Source of the DNA: Streptococcus sp. k-402
Lineage (GTDB): Bacteria; Bacillota; Bacilli; Lactobacillales; Streptococcaceae
Direction: 5' to 3'
Assembly (NCBI RefSeq): GCF_013277515.1
Contig: NZ_VMNB01000007.1
Coordinates: forward strand, 1 to 58,343
DNA: 58,343 nucleotides
Shown: in pieces, positions 38,729 through 48,482 of the stretch
Layout: each line of letters begins with the position of its first letter
Numbering within the stretch: the stretch's first letter is position 1
Program-made: the position numbers and the translations under genes
Notes under the pieces: generated by a model
What the model saw: only the letters and a program-made list of their open reading frames with translations
Database searches by the model: none
What the model was told of the DNA's origin: nothing

Positions 38729-40330
38729 TCACCCTTCAAACTCTTTCAAAAACTTTTTGAGTTCAGCATCGGCTTCTGGTGTGGTTCCATGTAGTTGACC
38801 GAGCATTTCGAGTAGGGAAGCAGTTTGGTTTTGGATTGCTTCATTTGTCGTGTTAATCTTGCTGACGATGTCTGTCAGTGGTTCGACTTCTTCTTCCTCA
38901 AAGGTATCTACGTAACGAGGGATATTGAGGTTGTAGTCATTTTCAACGATTTCTTCATAGCTTGCCAGATGTGCAAACTTGTCAATCTCCTCACGAGACT
39001 TGTAAGCCTCCAAAATCTTCTCGATATGAGTATCCGTCATGATATTCTGGTTTTTCCCCTTATCACACTCCTTAGAAGCATCGATAAAGTAGACATCACG
39101 ATTGGTACGGTTCTTTTTGAGAATGATAACCGTGGTCGGAATGCTGGTGTTAAAGAAGATATTGGCTGGAAGACCGATAACTGTATCAATGGCTCCTTCT
39201 TCTAACAAGGCCTTACGAATGGTTCCCTCAGCATTGCCACGGAAAAGAACACCGTGGGGAAGAACGATAGCCATAACTCCATTATCCTGCTTGAGATGGT
39301 AGTAACCATGTAAGAGAAAGGCAAAATCAGCCTTGGACTGAGGCGCTAGTTTCCCAAATGGAGAGAAACGAGGATCCGCCATAAAGCCAGAGCTAGCAGA
39401 CCACTTGGCAGAGTAGGGTGGGTTCATGAGAACACCGTCAAAGTTGGTCGGCTCTTGAGTCGGCCAGTCTTCGTCTAGTGTATCGGCATTGTGGAGAAAT
39501 TGATTCTCAACTGGAACACCGTGTAGAATCATGTTCATCCGAGCCAAGTTATAGGTTGAGGTATTGAGCTCCTGCCCAAAGTAAACCACTGTCTGAGGTT
39601 TATGAGAGTATTTCTTGGCATTGAGCAAGAGAGAGCCAGAACCCATAGTCGCATCATAGATAGTAAAGCCTAACTGGTCCTCACGACCCAAAAAGGCAAT
39701 CTGAGTCATGAGTTTGGCAACAGGTTGAGGTGTATAGAACTCACCAGCCTTCTTGCCCGAGTCAGTTGCAAACTGACCAATCAGATACTCATAAGCATCC
39801 CCCAGCATATCACCAGCATGACCAGTCACATCTAGCACAGCCAACTCCTTCATGACCGCCGCCACCGTTTGATTTTGCTTTTGCGGAGTCGCCCCTAGCT
39901 TTTTGGAATAGAGATCAATATCTTCAAAGAGATTTTCATAGAGTTCATCACTCTGCTCAATATCTCGAAAGCCCTGAGCCAAATCTTCCAGCTGGAAAGT
40001 ACCTTCATTGACACGTGCTACTAGAGCCGTAAAGGTCAACTCAGGCTTGATACTATAGTTGAGTTCGCCCTTCATAACTGTAAGAAGATCCTCGTGGGTG
40101 CCCGCATCCTCATAGTAGTTGCGATAGACCTCAAGGGCAGCCTCTAGACTCTCACTCCCTTCCTCCATGGTCTCCGCCACGAAAAAGAGCATCTTATCTG
40201 ACAGATACTTATAAAAGACCATACCCAAGAGATAGGACTTGTAGTCATTGGCATCCATCTTAGAGCGGAGAACATCCGCTGAGTTCCACAGGGCTTGGTA
40301 GAGCGACTGGGACGTTTGTGTTGTTTCCAT
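38729..40330 (-). CDS. hsdM: Type I restriction-modification methyltransferase subunit HsdM
   Basis: 533 residues. N-terminal helical HsdM_N domain (about 8-155), then an N6-adenine methylase domain with the SAM loop DATMGSGSLL and catalytic NPPYSAKW. A C-terminal tail interacts with HsdS. It methylates adenine at the site chosen by HsdS. It starts 11 bp after the KAP-like gene and is the last type I subunit gene of the operon. It is intact. Confidence 0.96.
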   Translation of the reverse strand: METTQTSQSLYQALWNSADVLRSKMDANDYKSYLLGMVFYKYLSDKMLFFVAETMEEGSESLEAALEVYRNYYEDAGTHEDLLTVMKGELNYSIKPELTFTALVARVNEGTFQLEDLAQGFRDIEQSDELYENLFEDIDLYSKKLGATPQKQNQTVAAVMKELAVLDVTGHAGDMLGDAYEYLIGQFATDSGKKAGEFYTPQPVAKLMTQIAFLGREDQLGFTIYDATMGSGSLLLNAKKYSHKPQTVVYFGQELNTSTYNLARMNMILHGVPVENQFLHNADTLDEDWPTQEPTNFDGVLMNPPYSAKWSASSGFMADPRFSPFGKLAPQSKADFAFLLHGYYHLKQDNGVMAIVLPHGVLFRGNAEGTIRKALLEEGAIDTVIGLPANIFFNTSIPTTVIILKKNRTNRDVYFIDASKECDKGKNQNIMTDTHIEKILEAYKSREEIDKFAHLASYEEIVENDYNLNIPRYVDTFEEEEVEPLTDIVSKINTTNEAIQNQTASLLEMLGQLHGTTPEADAELKKFLKEFEG

Positions 40331-40341
40331 AATGTTTCTTT

Positions 40342-42222
40342 CTAAGTTTTCATTGATAATGGTTTCTTTAGTTCATCAATTTTGGCTTCAAATACGAATC
40401 CATTTGACTCCATTTGATTTAGTTTTTCCCGAATATTTAAAATTACTGTCTTTTCATAATCTACATAGTCGTATGGTGGAGCAAACATATATCTTCCTGT
40501 CCAAAGAATATATTTCTTACTTTCAGGAATAATATCAAATCCATCAAAGCCATATTCATTCGATAAAATAGACTGAAATATCCAGAATGATAGGAATTCT
40601 GTATCGTTGAAGTGATTTATAAAATCCCATATACTGCTATCCCAACTATCAAATTTGCTAAATTTTTCCACTGAAGCTAAATAAGTCAATAGAAGAAAAT
40701 CTTTTCTACGATACTTTGTAAAGGTTTGACAACCAATATCTAAATCATGAAAATGGCACCCTAAATCGTGGAAGCTCAATACTCTATGCTTTTCTAAAAA
40801 ATATATAATCTCAGATTGATCTAATCCTGCAGGTTTTAAAATATTTTCCCACATTTCAACAATTTTAGAAATCACATCTTTTGTTAGGGGATAATTTCTT
40901 TCATATGGAGGCACTATCTCATTATACTTTTCTTGGACAATAAGAGTCATAGAGGGACTATTTTTAAACTTCATAGATTCATTAATAACAATATTTAGTA
41001 AACTTTTTTTCTGAATATCAGAAAAATCTGCAAATTGATTATTCAAATATTGATAAAAATCAGTCTTTTGATCCGAATTTAATAACTCTTGTATAAATTT
41101 ATCTGACTGTTCCATGAATAAGGTATCTAATTCATCTTTTGTACGATTCATAGGCACTTCATAAAGAAAATATTCCATACTATTCTTATTAAAACTTAGT
41201 GGATATTGCTCATTATCAACTTTTTGGATTTCAGATAACAGCTCTTTTATTGTGTAGCCTTTACGGAGGAAATCTTCTAACTTTGTTTTCTCATTCTCTT
41301 CTATAACTATTTGTTTATTGTTGAGTATTTTCTTATAGAGTTCTGGATAAAACAAGTAAGCATAGATAATTAATAACTGTTGTTCCACTTGAACACGACC
41401 AAATTTCCTTCTTGTAAAAAATTCTTTATTTACATAATCATTAAAATGTTCCCTATCACGTAAATTTCTCTGGTCACTTTTAACTCTTTTTTTAAAATTC
41501 TCTGATAAATAAACGCCAAACTTTTTTTCTAATAAATGAAAATAACTATCCCAAATATTTGAAGAATGTAGTACAAAAGGTAACTCAACTTGCCTATCAA
41601 TTATCTTTGATAGATAGTTATCCCCTCTCTTATAAAGTAGTGTCATATCACCAACAAAAATAATAGGTAGCTTTCCATTTATCAAACTAAAAAGTTTATA
41701 ACAGTCTTCTTGTTGCTTTTCCAGCATTCTATCAAAATCATCAATAACTAAAATTTTAGAAAATTTATGTAGTCTAGTTAATAAGAAGCTATACAACTCA
41801 TCAGATTTATATTTAAAAACATTCCAAACTGCAACTCCTAAAGATACCAATCCTCCAATTTTCAGAATCACTGATTTCTCAGAACCAAAATACTCACCCA
41901 ATCCTATATCCACAACATTAGTCATCAAAATAGAAACCATTACTAGGGCAACAATACTTAACCTCATAAAAACTAAGTAAAAAAATGGATGGAGTTTTGA
42001 AAATGTTACTTCAATCATTGAACGATTATCTGTTAACCTCCAAAAATCCATAGTAATTAGTTTTATCTTTTTATTCTTATTTACATCCTGTAAAAATGTT
42101 GATTTCCCTGAGCCCCAGTTTCCATTAAGAAAATATGTTTTATCTTCTTGCAGTAGTTCAGCAAAATTTTTTGCTGCTGTTGAGGTATCGATTTTCTCTA
42201 GTTTTATATAATTCTTTTCCAT
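40342..42222 (-). CDS. KAP-like membrane P-loop NTPase
   Basis: 626 residues. Walker A GNWGSGKST at 34-42, two membrane helices at about 80-104 and 117-136, then Walker B KILVIDDFDRM at 156-166 and a sensor-like IIFVGDM at 187-193. Helices placed between the Walker motifs are the mark of KAP-family NTPases. The remaining 430 residues are alpha-helical with no catalytic motif I recognise. It lies 10 bp after hsdS and 11 bp before hsdM, so it is part of the hsd operon. Base composition is much more A/T-rich than hsdM. Its role is unknown; regulation or defence is inferred. Confidence 0.8.
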   Translation of the reverse strand: MEKNYIKLEKIDTSTAAKNFAELLQEDKTYFLNGNWGSGKSTFLQDVNKNKKIKLITMDFWRLTDNRSMIEVTFSKLHPFFYLVFMRLSIVALVMVSILMTNVVDIGLGEYFGSEKSVILKIGGLVSLGVAVWNVFKYKSDELYSFLLTRLHKFSKILVIDDFDRMLEKQQEDCYKLFSLINGKLPIIFVGDMTLLYKRGDNYLSKIIDRQVELPFVLHSSNIWDSYFHLLEKKFGVYLSENFKKRVKSDQRNLRDREHFNDYVNKEFFTRRKFGRVQVEQQLLIIYAYLFYPELYKKILNNKQIVIEENEKTKLEDFLRKGYTIKELLSEIQKVDNEQYPLSFNKNSMEYFLYEVPMNRTKDELDTLFMEQSDKFIQELLNSDQKTDFYQYLNNQFADFSDIQKKSLLNIVINESMKFKNSPSMTLIVQEKYNEIVPPYERNYPLTKDVISKIVEMWENILKPAGLDQSEIIYFLEKHRVLSFHDLGCHFHDLDIGCQTFTKYRRKDFLLLTYLASVEKFSKFDSWDSSIWDFINHFNDTEFLSFWIFQSILSNEYGFDGFDIIPESKKYILWTGRYMFAPPYDYVDYEKTVILNIREKLNQMESNGFVFEAKIDELKKPLSMKT

Positions 42223-42232
42223 TTTGATTTAC

Positions 42233-43405
42233 CTAAATAAACATATCCTGCAAAAATTTCTTTTTCAGGATTTCTAACTGAGAAATTTTTTCTTGGTGAG
42301 AGTTGATGAGATTATCTAGGTTTGAGAAATAGGCACCGATGGCTTGTTTTTCTGCAATTGTTTGTGGAATTGCAAAAATAGTTGTTGAAACTGACTTCCA
42401 ATCTGAACGAGGCATTTTAGTACCAGATGTATCATTAGCAACTTTTTGATAACGACTTGATTGAACTAAATAATAAATAAAATCCGAGTTATTTCCATTT
42501 GGATCAAATACCCAAAAATCACCTAAAGCAACACCTTCAAATTTCGGTAAAAGCCAGTTATTCAAATAAGGTCGTAATTTACCATATAATGTATATCCAG
42601 GCTTAAAGAGTATCCCTTTACGATTATCAAATTTACTACTAATATCTTTATTAAGTTTCCCCTGACCAGAAATAATATCCTCAAACTCAACTTTTGGTAA
42701 TGAATCTGAATCAGAGCTTTCAGTAACTCTATTTACAATTTGTATAAATTCCTTCTCTTCCCACTCACCTTCAAAACCATCTAAACGAATCTCTGGAACT
42801 GTCTGTCCAGCTTTTGGAAACATCTTGGAGAGCATGGTCGCCTTGAGGGTTTGGTAGTTGGCGAGATTATCCTTGTAGCTAGACAAAAGGTCGTCGAGAG
42901 TACGGAAAAGGGTACCGATAGCGGATTGTTCGGCTGGACTAGGAAATGAAATTGGAGTTTCTAAAATATTTTTATTGTACAATCGCTTGATAGTTGTTCC
43001 TTCAATTCCTTCCCATTTCACTATTGAATAAAATTGCTTAAGAAAAGAATTATTCAACCGTTCATCATGCTTCAACCAAACTATATTTGAATCTTGAAAA
43101 TAAGCTTCCTCTCCATGGTATTCTACAGTCCGACCGATACTTCCTGAAGCAGAAATCAAAATGTCCCCAATTTCAGGATATGGATATTTTGATTTATACT
43201 CCTCAAATTTTTCTCGAGTAATAAATGAATCTGGTTCACTACCAAAAGTACCAATTTTATAAAATGGAACCTCCCCAGTTTCAGAAGTTTCATCCTTGAA
43301 AATTCGCTTATTCATGGAAACCGAGCCAAGATCACCTATTTTTTTACTTTCCCAGTTATCACTAAAATCGCAGAATCTCACTGCAGGAATACTATTTTTA
43401 CTCAT
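42233..43405 (-). CDS. hsdS: Type I restriction-modification specificity subunit HsdS
   Basis: 390 residues from the ATG at 43405, which follows GGAGGAAAATA. Two target-recognition domains (about 1-150 and 190-340) are each followed by a conserved helical repeat. The first repeat reads SPAEQSAIGTLFRTLDDLLSSY, the second TIAEKQAIGAYFSNLDNLINSHQEKI. Each domain reads half of a split DNA site. The start overlaps the end of the YobI-like gene by 8 bp, so translation is coupled. Only one hsdS exists here, with no inverted partner or recombinase. Confidence 0.94.
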   Translation of the reverse strand: MSKNSIPAVRFCDFSDNWESKKIGDLGSVSMNKRIFKDETSETGEVPFYKIGTFGSEPDSFITREKFEEYKSKYPYPEIGDILISASGSIGRTVEYHGEEAYFQDSNIVWLKHDERLNNSFLKQFYSIVKWEGIEGTTIKRLYNKNILETPISFPSPAEQSAIGTLFRTLDDLLSSYKDNLANYQTLKATMLSKMFPKAGQTVPEIRLDGFEGEWEEKEFIQIVNRVTESSDSDSLPKVEFEDIISGQGKLNKDISSKFDNRKGILFKPGYTLYGKLRPYLNNWLLPKFEGVALGDFWVFDPNGNNSDFIYYLVQSSRYQKVANDTSGTKMPRSDWKSVSTTIFAIPQTIAEKQAIGAYFSNLDNLINSHQEKISQLEILKKKFLQDMFI

Positions 43406-46400
43406 TATTTTCCTCCAGAATGTCTTTAAATTCGATCTGCTTACTTCTAAATCCAAATAGCTGTAATATAGAATCTTCGCGTCTGGACTTATCAGAAATC
43501 AACTCCCTTTTCTTTAAGTAATCAAGAAGCTTTTTGTTAAATTCAGAATACGAAACCTCTGCTTTTCTATTACCATTCCCTCCGTTACCTTCATTCTCAT
43601 TTAATTTTTCAAAGGCATCTTTCCATTCATCATAGATAGCATCATCGATTTGTTTATTCAAGATTTGCATAATATCCGATAGTTCTAATAAATCTAAATA
43701 ATTACCTAGAAAAGCAAGCTTATCCAGTTTAATTCTATTTTCTGAATTATAAATTAATTTTTCAAAAAGTTCTTTCTTATGTTCATTCGAAACATCATCC
43801 GCATTCAGAATTTCTTCATACAATGAAAAGCTAATTTCATTTTCATCTAATTCTATAAATTGTCTTATATATTTTTTAACAATGTTCTTAATTTCAACTT
43901 GAAGTTCATTTTCAACTTTTTCATATATCTCCTTTGGCAGTAGATATTCAAAATTACTGTCATCAAAATGATTAGTCAAAAGAAATATTCTTATTTTTAT
44001 ATCATCTTCCATTTTAAGATCGTATCTTGCTATTAATTCTAGTAATTGTTCTTCATCTCGAATATCCCTCTCATCATTTAGATAATCCTTTATATTATTC
44101 CAAATAAAATTAGCTAGGGAGCTTGGATATTCTTTTCGGAAAAATTCAAGATTTAGTCTATTGAATTCAATTAGCCTATCATCTGTTAAGTTTTCCAACT
44201 GGGATTCACTCATACCTATTTCGCTAAATTTTTCATAATATCTATCCCCAGTGGCATTAAGAACTTTTTTTCGAATATTTTTTTGTAATTTCTTTGATTG
44301 TATTATATATTCTTCAAATTTTTCTTGCACTTCATCATCGAACCGTAGATAAATCTCTTTATCAAACTCGAAATTTGGATTTTGATTAATAAAATCAATC
44401 AAGAAATTATCCTCGTCCTTATATTGACTAAAATATTCCAAAACAATTTCAGTATTTACTTCAGCTTTTTGAATATGTACAAGATTTTGTACTAGTATGT
44501 CTCGATTTTCATCAGATAGAGCATTGAATTTCTCTTGTGTATAAGCAATATAAAAATCTGGAATACTAGAGATTATCTTTTCTGCTAATGTTACATTTTT
44601 TATATTTTCATCATTATCTAGTTCATCAGATTCATCACTTTCTAACTTTTCCTGAGACAACTGATGATTAAATATCACATTATTATTTAACATCTGTTCA
44701 ATATATTGAGGTTTATCTCGCATATCACCCTCTGATAGTTCAATATACATCAAAATATACTTTAGAAATTCTTCATCAGAAGATAAACAATAGTCTAACA
44801 AGGATTCAAAAAGACTGTTACTACTAATTATTTCAAAATTCTGATGTTTAAATTGTTCATCCGTATATTCTGAGTACCAATTCATAAAGAATCTTATATT
44901 ATTTTCATTAATAGTATATAACTTGTTCCAAAAAATACTGTCCACAATTAAAACAAACTCTTCTTGAATTCGTTCGTTCTTAGTTCCGTAGGTAGAAAAA
45001 TTAGTAAATTTAATATTTAAAGTTCTTAAATTCTCAGTTAGTCTAGGTAAATTGTATTTAAATTCTCCAGTCAAAATATCAAAATTATTATCTATATAAT
45101 TCATTAGTAAATACTTTGTTCTTTGTGGTGTATTCTTTAAAAAAATTGTATCCAATAAGTTTAATAGTTTAATAACTACATTATTCTTTAATGGAAAAAA
45201 GTCTTTACTATCTGTTTCTAAATACTCATTAAATAAATTGCTGTTATATGATATCCAGTTTTCAAAAAGAGACTGATATATCTTATCACTTTCTAAATCA
45301 TTTATAAGGCCATTTTGATTGTAATTATATATTTTGAAATAAAAGTCCATAATAAATTTAATAAATCCCTCTTGATGAAATAATAATTCCAATTCATTTT
45401 TAAAACTAGAACTATCTGATGGGACTAATAAATATCTGAACAGACTATAATTCAATACATACGGATATCTAAAATCATTTATCCCCAAACGGTCAATTAT
45501 TTCGGCCATGTTGTGTAAAATAATTCCAGGATCATTAGTGCGTCCAGAAATAACATTTCTTAAATATTCCTTCTCAATTATTGTTATAGTATTCGCATAA
45601 AAATAAGTTAAATAATCTTTATAACTCTCGTCAATATAAGAATTTCTAACCAGGAAAGAAATAATCGAAAATTGAGGATTATTTCTTATTTCTTTTCTAA
45701 AATTACTTTTAAAATCATCAATATCCGTAGCAGACTGATAAAGTTCTGACAATCTCTTACTATCTAATGCTACTAGTTCCTCGTGAATTTTTTTAATGTC
45801 CTCCTCTAATTTTTCTATTAGTTTTTTATTCTTAGTATTGTTTAAACGTTCTTGAAATTCCAGACTATTTTTTGCAGGAAATATATAATCAATTGTTACT
45901 TCTTGAGAGTTGTAATTGTTATAAGCACTGTAAAAAGTATCAAAAACAACAACCTTACTATCTTTATCAAGTAATTCTTTAATAAATTCAGAGTACGAGG
46001 TGAACTGAGATTGAGACTTACCATTTACTTTAATAACTTCTTTTCCATTTGGAATTTTTAAAATAGTACTATATAGTTCAATTTCATCGTTTAATTGTTC
46101 TTCCTTAGCATTCACTATTTTTGTCTCTAATAACTCAATTTCTCTTTTTAATTCAGTCTTACGTTTTTCTAATCTCATTTCTTTTGAATTTAGCAATTCA
46201 AACAGATACCCTTGATTTCTTTGTAATAGCGAAAAGTCTTTAGGAAAAATATTTTTATATACTACCATTGAAAATAACTTATCCTGCTCTAACTTTAAAA
46301 TATTTAATGTCTCTTTGTAGGTTAGATACTCATTACAAACATTATTAATTAATCTCATATCGTCAAGATATAAAGAAATATTAAATAAAAATCTCTTGTC

Positions 46401-47399
46401 AAAACCACCATACTCCCCCATATCTGTTAACAATTCTTTTAGTATTTCATGTGAATTTGAAGCTGTTACTACAGGAACTACAGGAATAATGTAATCAAAG
46501 AACTTCGTTCTCTCTTGTGATTCAAATAAATTATCCTTTACAAGATAGAAAAATACAAGCTTGGTTTCCCTAGATACTTTTCTTTTCCTATTGATAACAA
46601 TATTTAATTCCTTTAACTTTTCAAAAATTCTAGAATCATTAAAACGTTCAATATCTTCAAATACTATGATATCTGCTCCTGATTGCTTGAATAAATAAAG
46701 GATATCATCTAAATAGCGATCAAAATAAGATACTCTTGAACTTTCATTTGAGAAGATTTCAATATTTGTTTCGATTTTTTCTGCTTTTAATGATAGTTTC
46801 TTAATAAAACCAAAATCTCTTTGTAATTTAGATAAATAAAAAATTCCATACATAATTAAAACAAATAAAATCGCTAGAGCTAGAAGGGAAATAGTAGGCT
46901 TCATACTCCAAGACAACCAAGAAAAATTCTGAACTAATCCCTGCCATAAAGAAAAATTAAAAAGATACAAAGATAATAGTATTACTAAACCTAGATATAC
47001 TGTTATATTGATGGGATTAATTCGTAACTCTGTATCAAGAGTTTTAAAAATAGACTTTCTTATTTTTTTAGACTCTATTTGATGAAGCAATTGATTGATT
47101 ATTTTCCCTTCAATTGTATTGATTTCACGCTTATCAAGTCCATTTTTTCCATTACTTTTTGTTTCGTCATATTGCCCCAAAGATATATGAATAAATTTTT
47201 TATCCGTATAATTAAGTTCAAAACTCTCAACAATACTACTTTTCCCTGCTCCATAATTACCTGTAACAGCCACATTTGTTACTTCAGATTTCTCATCAAT
47301 CGCAAACTCAAGTGCTTTCAGTGTTACCGGTTTTATTTCAACATCCTTATTTGAAGTAAGTGCTCTAAACTTGTATTCTTTTACCATTAATTTTTCCAT
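43398..47399 (-). CDS. YobI-like giant membrane P-loop ATPase
   Basis: 1333 residues from the ATG at 47399. In-frame ATGs at 47420 and 47387 are alternatives; none has a clear ribosome site, and the -10 makes 47420 leaderless. Walker A GNYGAGKSS at 47-55, two membrane helices at about 131-150 and 169-190, Walker B ADIIVFEDIERF at 242-253. A coiled coil follows at about 410-450, then some 800 residues of mostly helical, Asp/Glu/Asn/Lys-rich sequence. This matches YobI-family ATPases. The arrangement repeats that of the KAP-like protein. It is very A/T-rich compared with hsdM and hsdR. Function unknown; a defence or guard role is inferred from context. Confidence 0.8.
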   Translation of the reverse strand: MEKLMVKEYKFRALTSNKDVEIKPVTLKALEFAIDEKSEVTNVAVTGNYGAGKSSIVESFELNYTDKKFIHISLGQYDETKSNGKNGLDKREINTIEGKIINQLLHQIESKKIRKSIFKTLDTELRINPINITVYLGLVILLSLYLFNFSLWQGLVQNFSWLSWSMKPTISLLALAILFVLIMYGIFYLSKLQRDFGFIKKLSLKAEKIETNIEIFSNESSRVSYFDRYLDDILYLFKQSGADIIVFEDIERFNDSRIFEKLKELNIVINRKRKVSRETKLVFFYLVKDNLFESQERTKFFDYIIPVVPVVTASNSHEILKELLTDMGEYGGFDKRFLFNISLYLDDMRLINNVCNEYLTYKETLNILKLEQDKLFSMVVYKNIFPKDFSLLQRNQGYLFELLNSKEMRLEKRKTELKREIELLETKIVNAKEEQLNDEIELYSTILKIPNGKEVIKVNGKSQSQFTSYSEFIKELLDKDSKVVVFDTFYSAYNNYNSQEVTIDYIFPAKNSLEFQERLNNTKNKKLIEKLEEDIKKIHEELVALDSKRLSELYQSATDIDDFKSNFRKEIRNNPQFSIISFLVRNSYIDESYKDYLTYFYANTITIIEKEYLRNVISGRTNDPGIILHNMAEIIDRLGINDFRYPYVLNYSLFRYLLVPSDSSSFKNELELLFHQEGFIKFIMDFYFKIYNYNQNGLINDLESDKIYQSLFENWISYNSNLFNEYLETDSKDFFPLKNNVVIKLLNLLDTIFLKNTPQRTKYLLMNYIDNNFDILTGEFKYNLPRLTENLRTLNIKFTNFSTYGTKNERIQEEFVLIVDSIFWNKLYTINENNIRFFMNWYSEYTDEQFKHQNFEIISSNSLFESLLDYCLSSDEEFLKYILMYIELSEGDMRDKPQYIEQMLNNNVIFNHQLSQEKLESDESDELDNDENIKNVTLAEKIISSIPDFYIAYTQEKFNALSDENRDILVQNLVHIQKAEVNTEIVLEYFSQYKDEDNFLIDFINQNPNFEFDKEIYLRFDDEVQEKFEEYIIQSKKLQKNIRKKVLNATGDRYYEKFSEIGMSESQLENLTDDRLIEFNRLNLEFFRKEYPSSLANFIWNNIKDYLNDERDIRDEEQLLELIARYDLKMEDDIKIRIFLLTNHFDDSNFEYLLPKEIYEKVENELQVEIKNIVKKYIRQFIELDENEISFSLYEEILNADDVSNEHKKELFEKLIYNSENRIKLDKLAFLGNYLDLLELSDIMQILNKQIDDAIYDEWKDAFEKLNENEGNGGNGNRKAEVSYSEFNKKLLDYLKKRELISDKSRREDSILQLFGFRSKQIEFKDILEENNE

Positions 47400-47425
47400 T
47401 TCTCTATGATTACTATACATAAACC

Positions 47426-47431
47426 ATTATA
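47426..47431 (-). promoter_or_regulatory. Candidate -10 of the YobI-hsdS-KAP-hsdM transcript
   Basis: Minus-strand TATAAT with a weak TTTATA 17 bp before it, following the terminator of the DUF6261-like gene. If used, hsdS, hsdM and both ATPases share one promoter separate from hsdR. Confidence 0.5.
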
Positions 47432-47466
47432 TCAATTATGACCTAGTATATAAAGCTTTTATACGC

Positions 47467-47498
47467 AAAATCCCCCTTAGAAATCCGCTTCTAAGGGG
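47467..47498 (-). terminator. Terminator of the DUF6261-like gene
   Basis: Minus strand: CCCCTTAGAA (47489-47498) pairs perfectly with TTCTAAGGGG (47473-47482), 6-nt loop, then GATTTT. Confidence 0.7.
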
Positions 47499-47504
47499 TT
47501 GTCT

Positions 47505-48266
47505 TTAACCTGCTGCTTGGGCTGGTTCTGCTGGTTTGGTCTTTTTATCTTTCTTGCTACTAGTGATGAGACGGCGCTTGCTATCTCGGATGCTATTGAG
47601 TTCCTTGAGGAGTTGAGTCAGGTGTTCCTTTTCAGGGTAGGCTTCTGCACTGGCTGCAGTATAGCGCATAAAGAGGTCGTAGCTGGTTGAAAGTTCGGTA
47701 CGGAGTTGTCTGGTCTTGCCAACTTCCTTGGCAGACTTAGAAGCACGCGCCTTACTCTCCACTTGACCATATTCCTCTTGAGCATTGATCACAGCCGTCA
47801 GCATAGGTGTCAGTCCTAGACTGGTCACTGCCTCATGATAGGGTGTTTCACTAAGTGTTTTGAGCAGGCTCTTGATTTCTGCCGTTTCCATATCATTGCT
47901 GTGCTTAGTAATGTCCTTGTACTTGGCAAAGACTGGTTTCAGAGTTTCATGAGCTTCTTTGAGCTTGGCATCCTTAATCTTAGCAAATCCTCTATGAAGG
48001 GTAAAGAGACCGACCAAAGCACTATCACGATTGCGATCGACTTCTGTCAGATTACTAGACTCTTTCGTCTCCACAGCCGCAAGTTGAGCTTGAAAATCAT
48101 CTAGCTTGGTCTTGAAGGGTTCCAAATGTTTGGAATACATGCCCTCATCCTTGTTTGCCTTAGAAAAAGTAGCTAGACTCTGATGAGTATCCATCATTAG
48201 GCTTTCAAACTCACGGTTGGTAAAGTTGCTGTAACTAAGTGGACGAATAGCGTATGTTTTTGTCAT
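47505..48266 (-). CDS. DUF6261-family protein
   Basis: 253 residues from the ATG at 48266, where AAAGGATATCATC precedes it. A longer frame starts inside the hsdR terminator region and is rejected. The start MTKTYAIRPLSYSNFTNREF and a mostly helical body (about 20-230), ending in a Lys/Pro/Ala-rich tail, fit the DUF6261 family, known mainly from Bacteroidetes and streptococci. No enzymatic motif is seen. It lies between hsdR and the YobI-like gene with its own hairpin terminator. Function unknown. Confidence 0.7.
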   Translation of the reverse strand: MTKTYAIRPLSYSNFTNREFESLMMDTHQSLATFSKANKDEGMYSKHLEPFKTKLDDFQAQLAAVETKESSNLTEVDRNRDSALVGLFTLHRGFAKIKDAKLKEAHETLKPVFAKYKDITKHSNDMETAEIKSLLKTLSETPYHEAVTSLGLTPMLTAVINAQEEYGQVESKARASKSAKEVGKTRQLRTELSTSYDLFMRYTAASAEAYPEKEHLTQLLKELNSIRDSKRRLITSSKKDKKTKPAEPAQAAG

Positions 48267-48410
48267 GATGATATCCTTTCTATTTTCCATTATGTAAACT
48301 TTTAAAATAATTCTAACAGTTACTTTAAAAGATTTGTTCCACTTCCGCTCAACTGTCATTATTTCCATCTAAAATGTACTTTTCAGAACAAATCAGACAT
48401 TTCCAAATTA

Positions 48411-48454
48411 AAAAATCCCTATCTGACTGGACACACACTCCGTCCATCAGATAG
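48411..48454 (-). terminator. Terminator of hsdR
   Basis: Minus strand: CTATCTGA (48447-48454) pairs with TCAGATAG (48420-48427), plus inner GGAC/GTCC, then GGGATTTTTT. Confidence 0.85.
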
Positions 48455-48482
48455 AGACTCTTACTATTTTTAAATTTTAACT

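Noticed and set aside
40342..47420. Embedded anticodon nuclease (PrrC or RloC)
   Set aside because: PrrC/RloC have ABC-type ATPase motifs and a C-terminal nuclease triad. These two proteins have transmembrane P-loop domains and no such triad visible.
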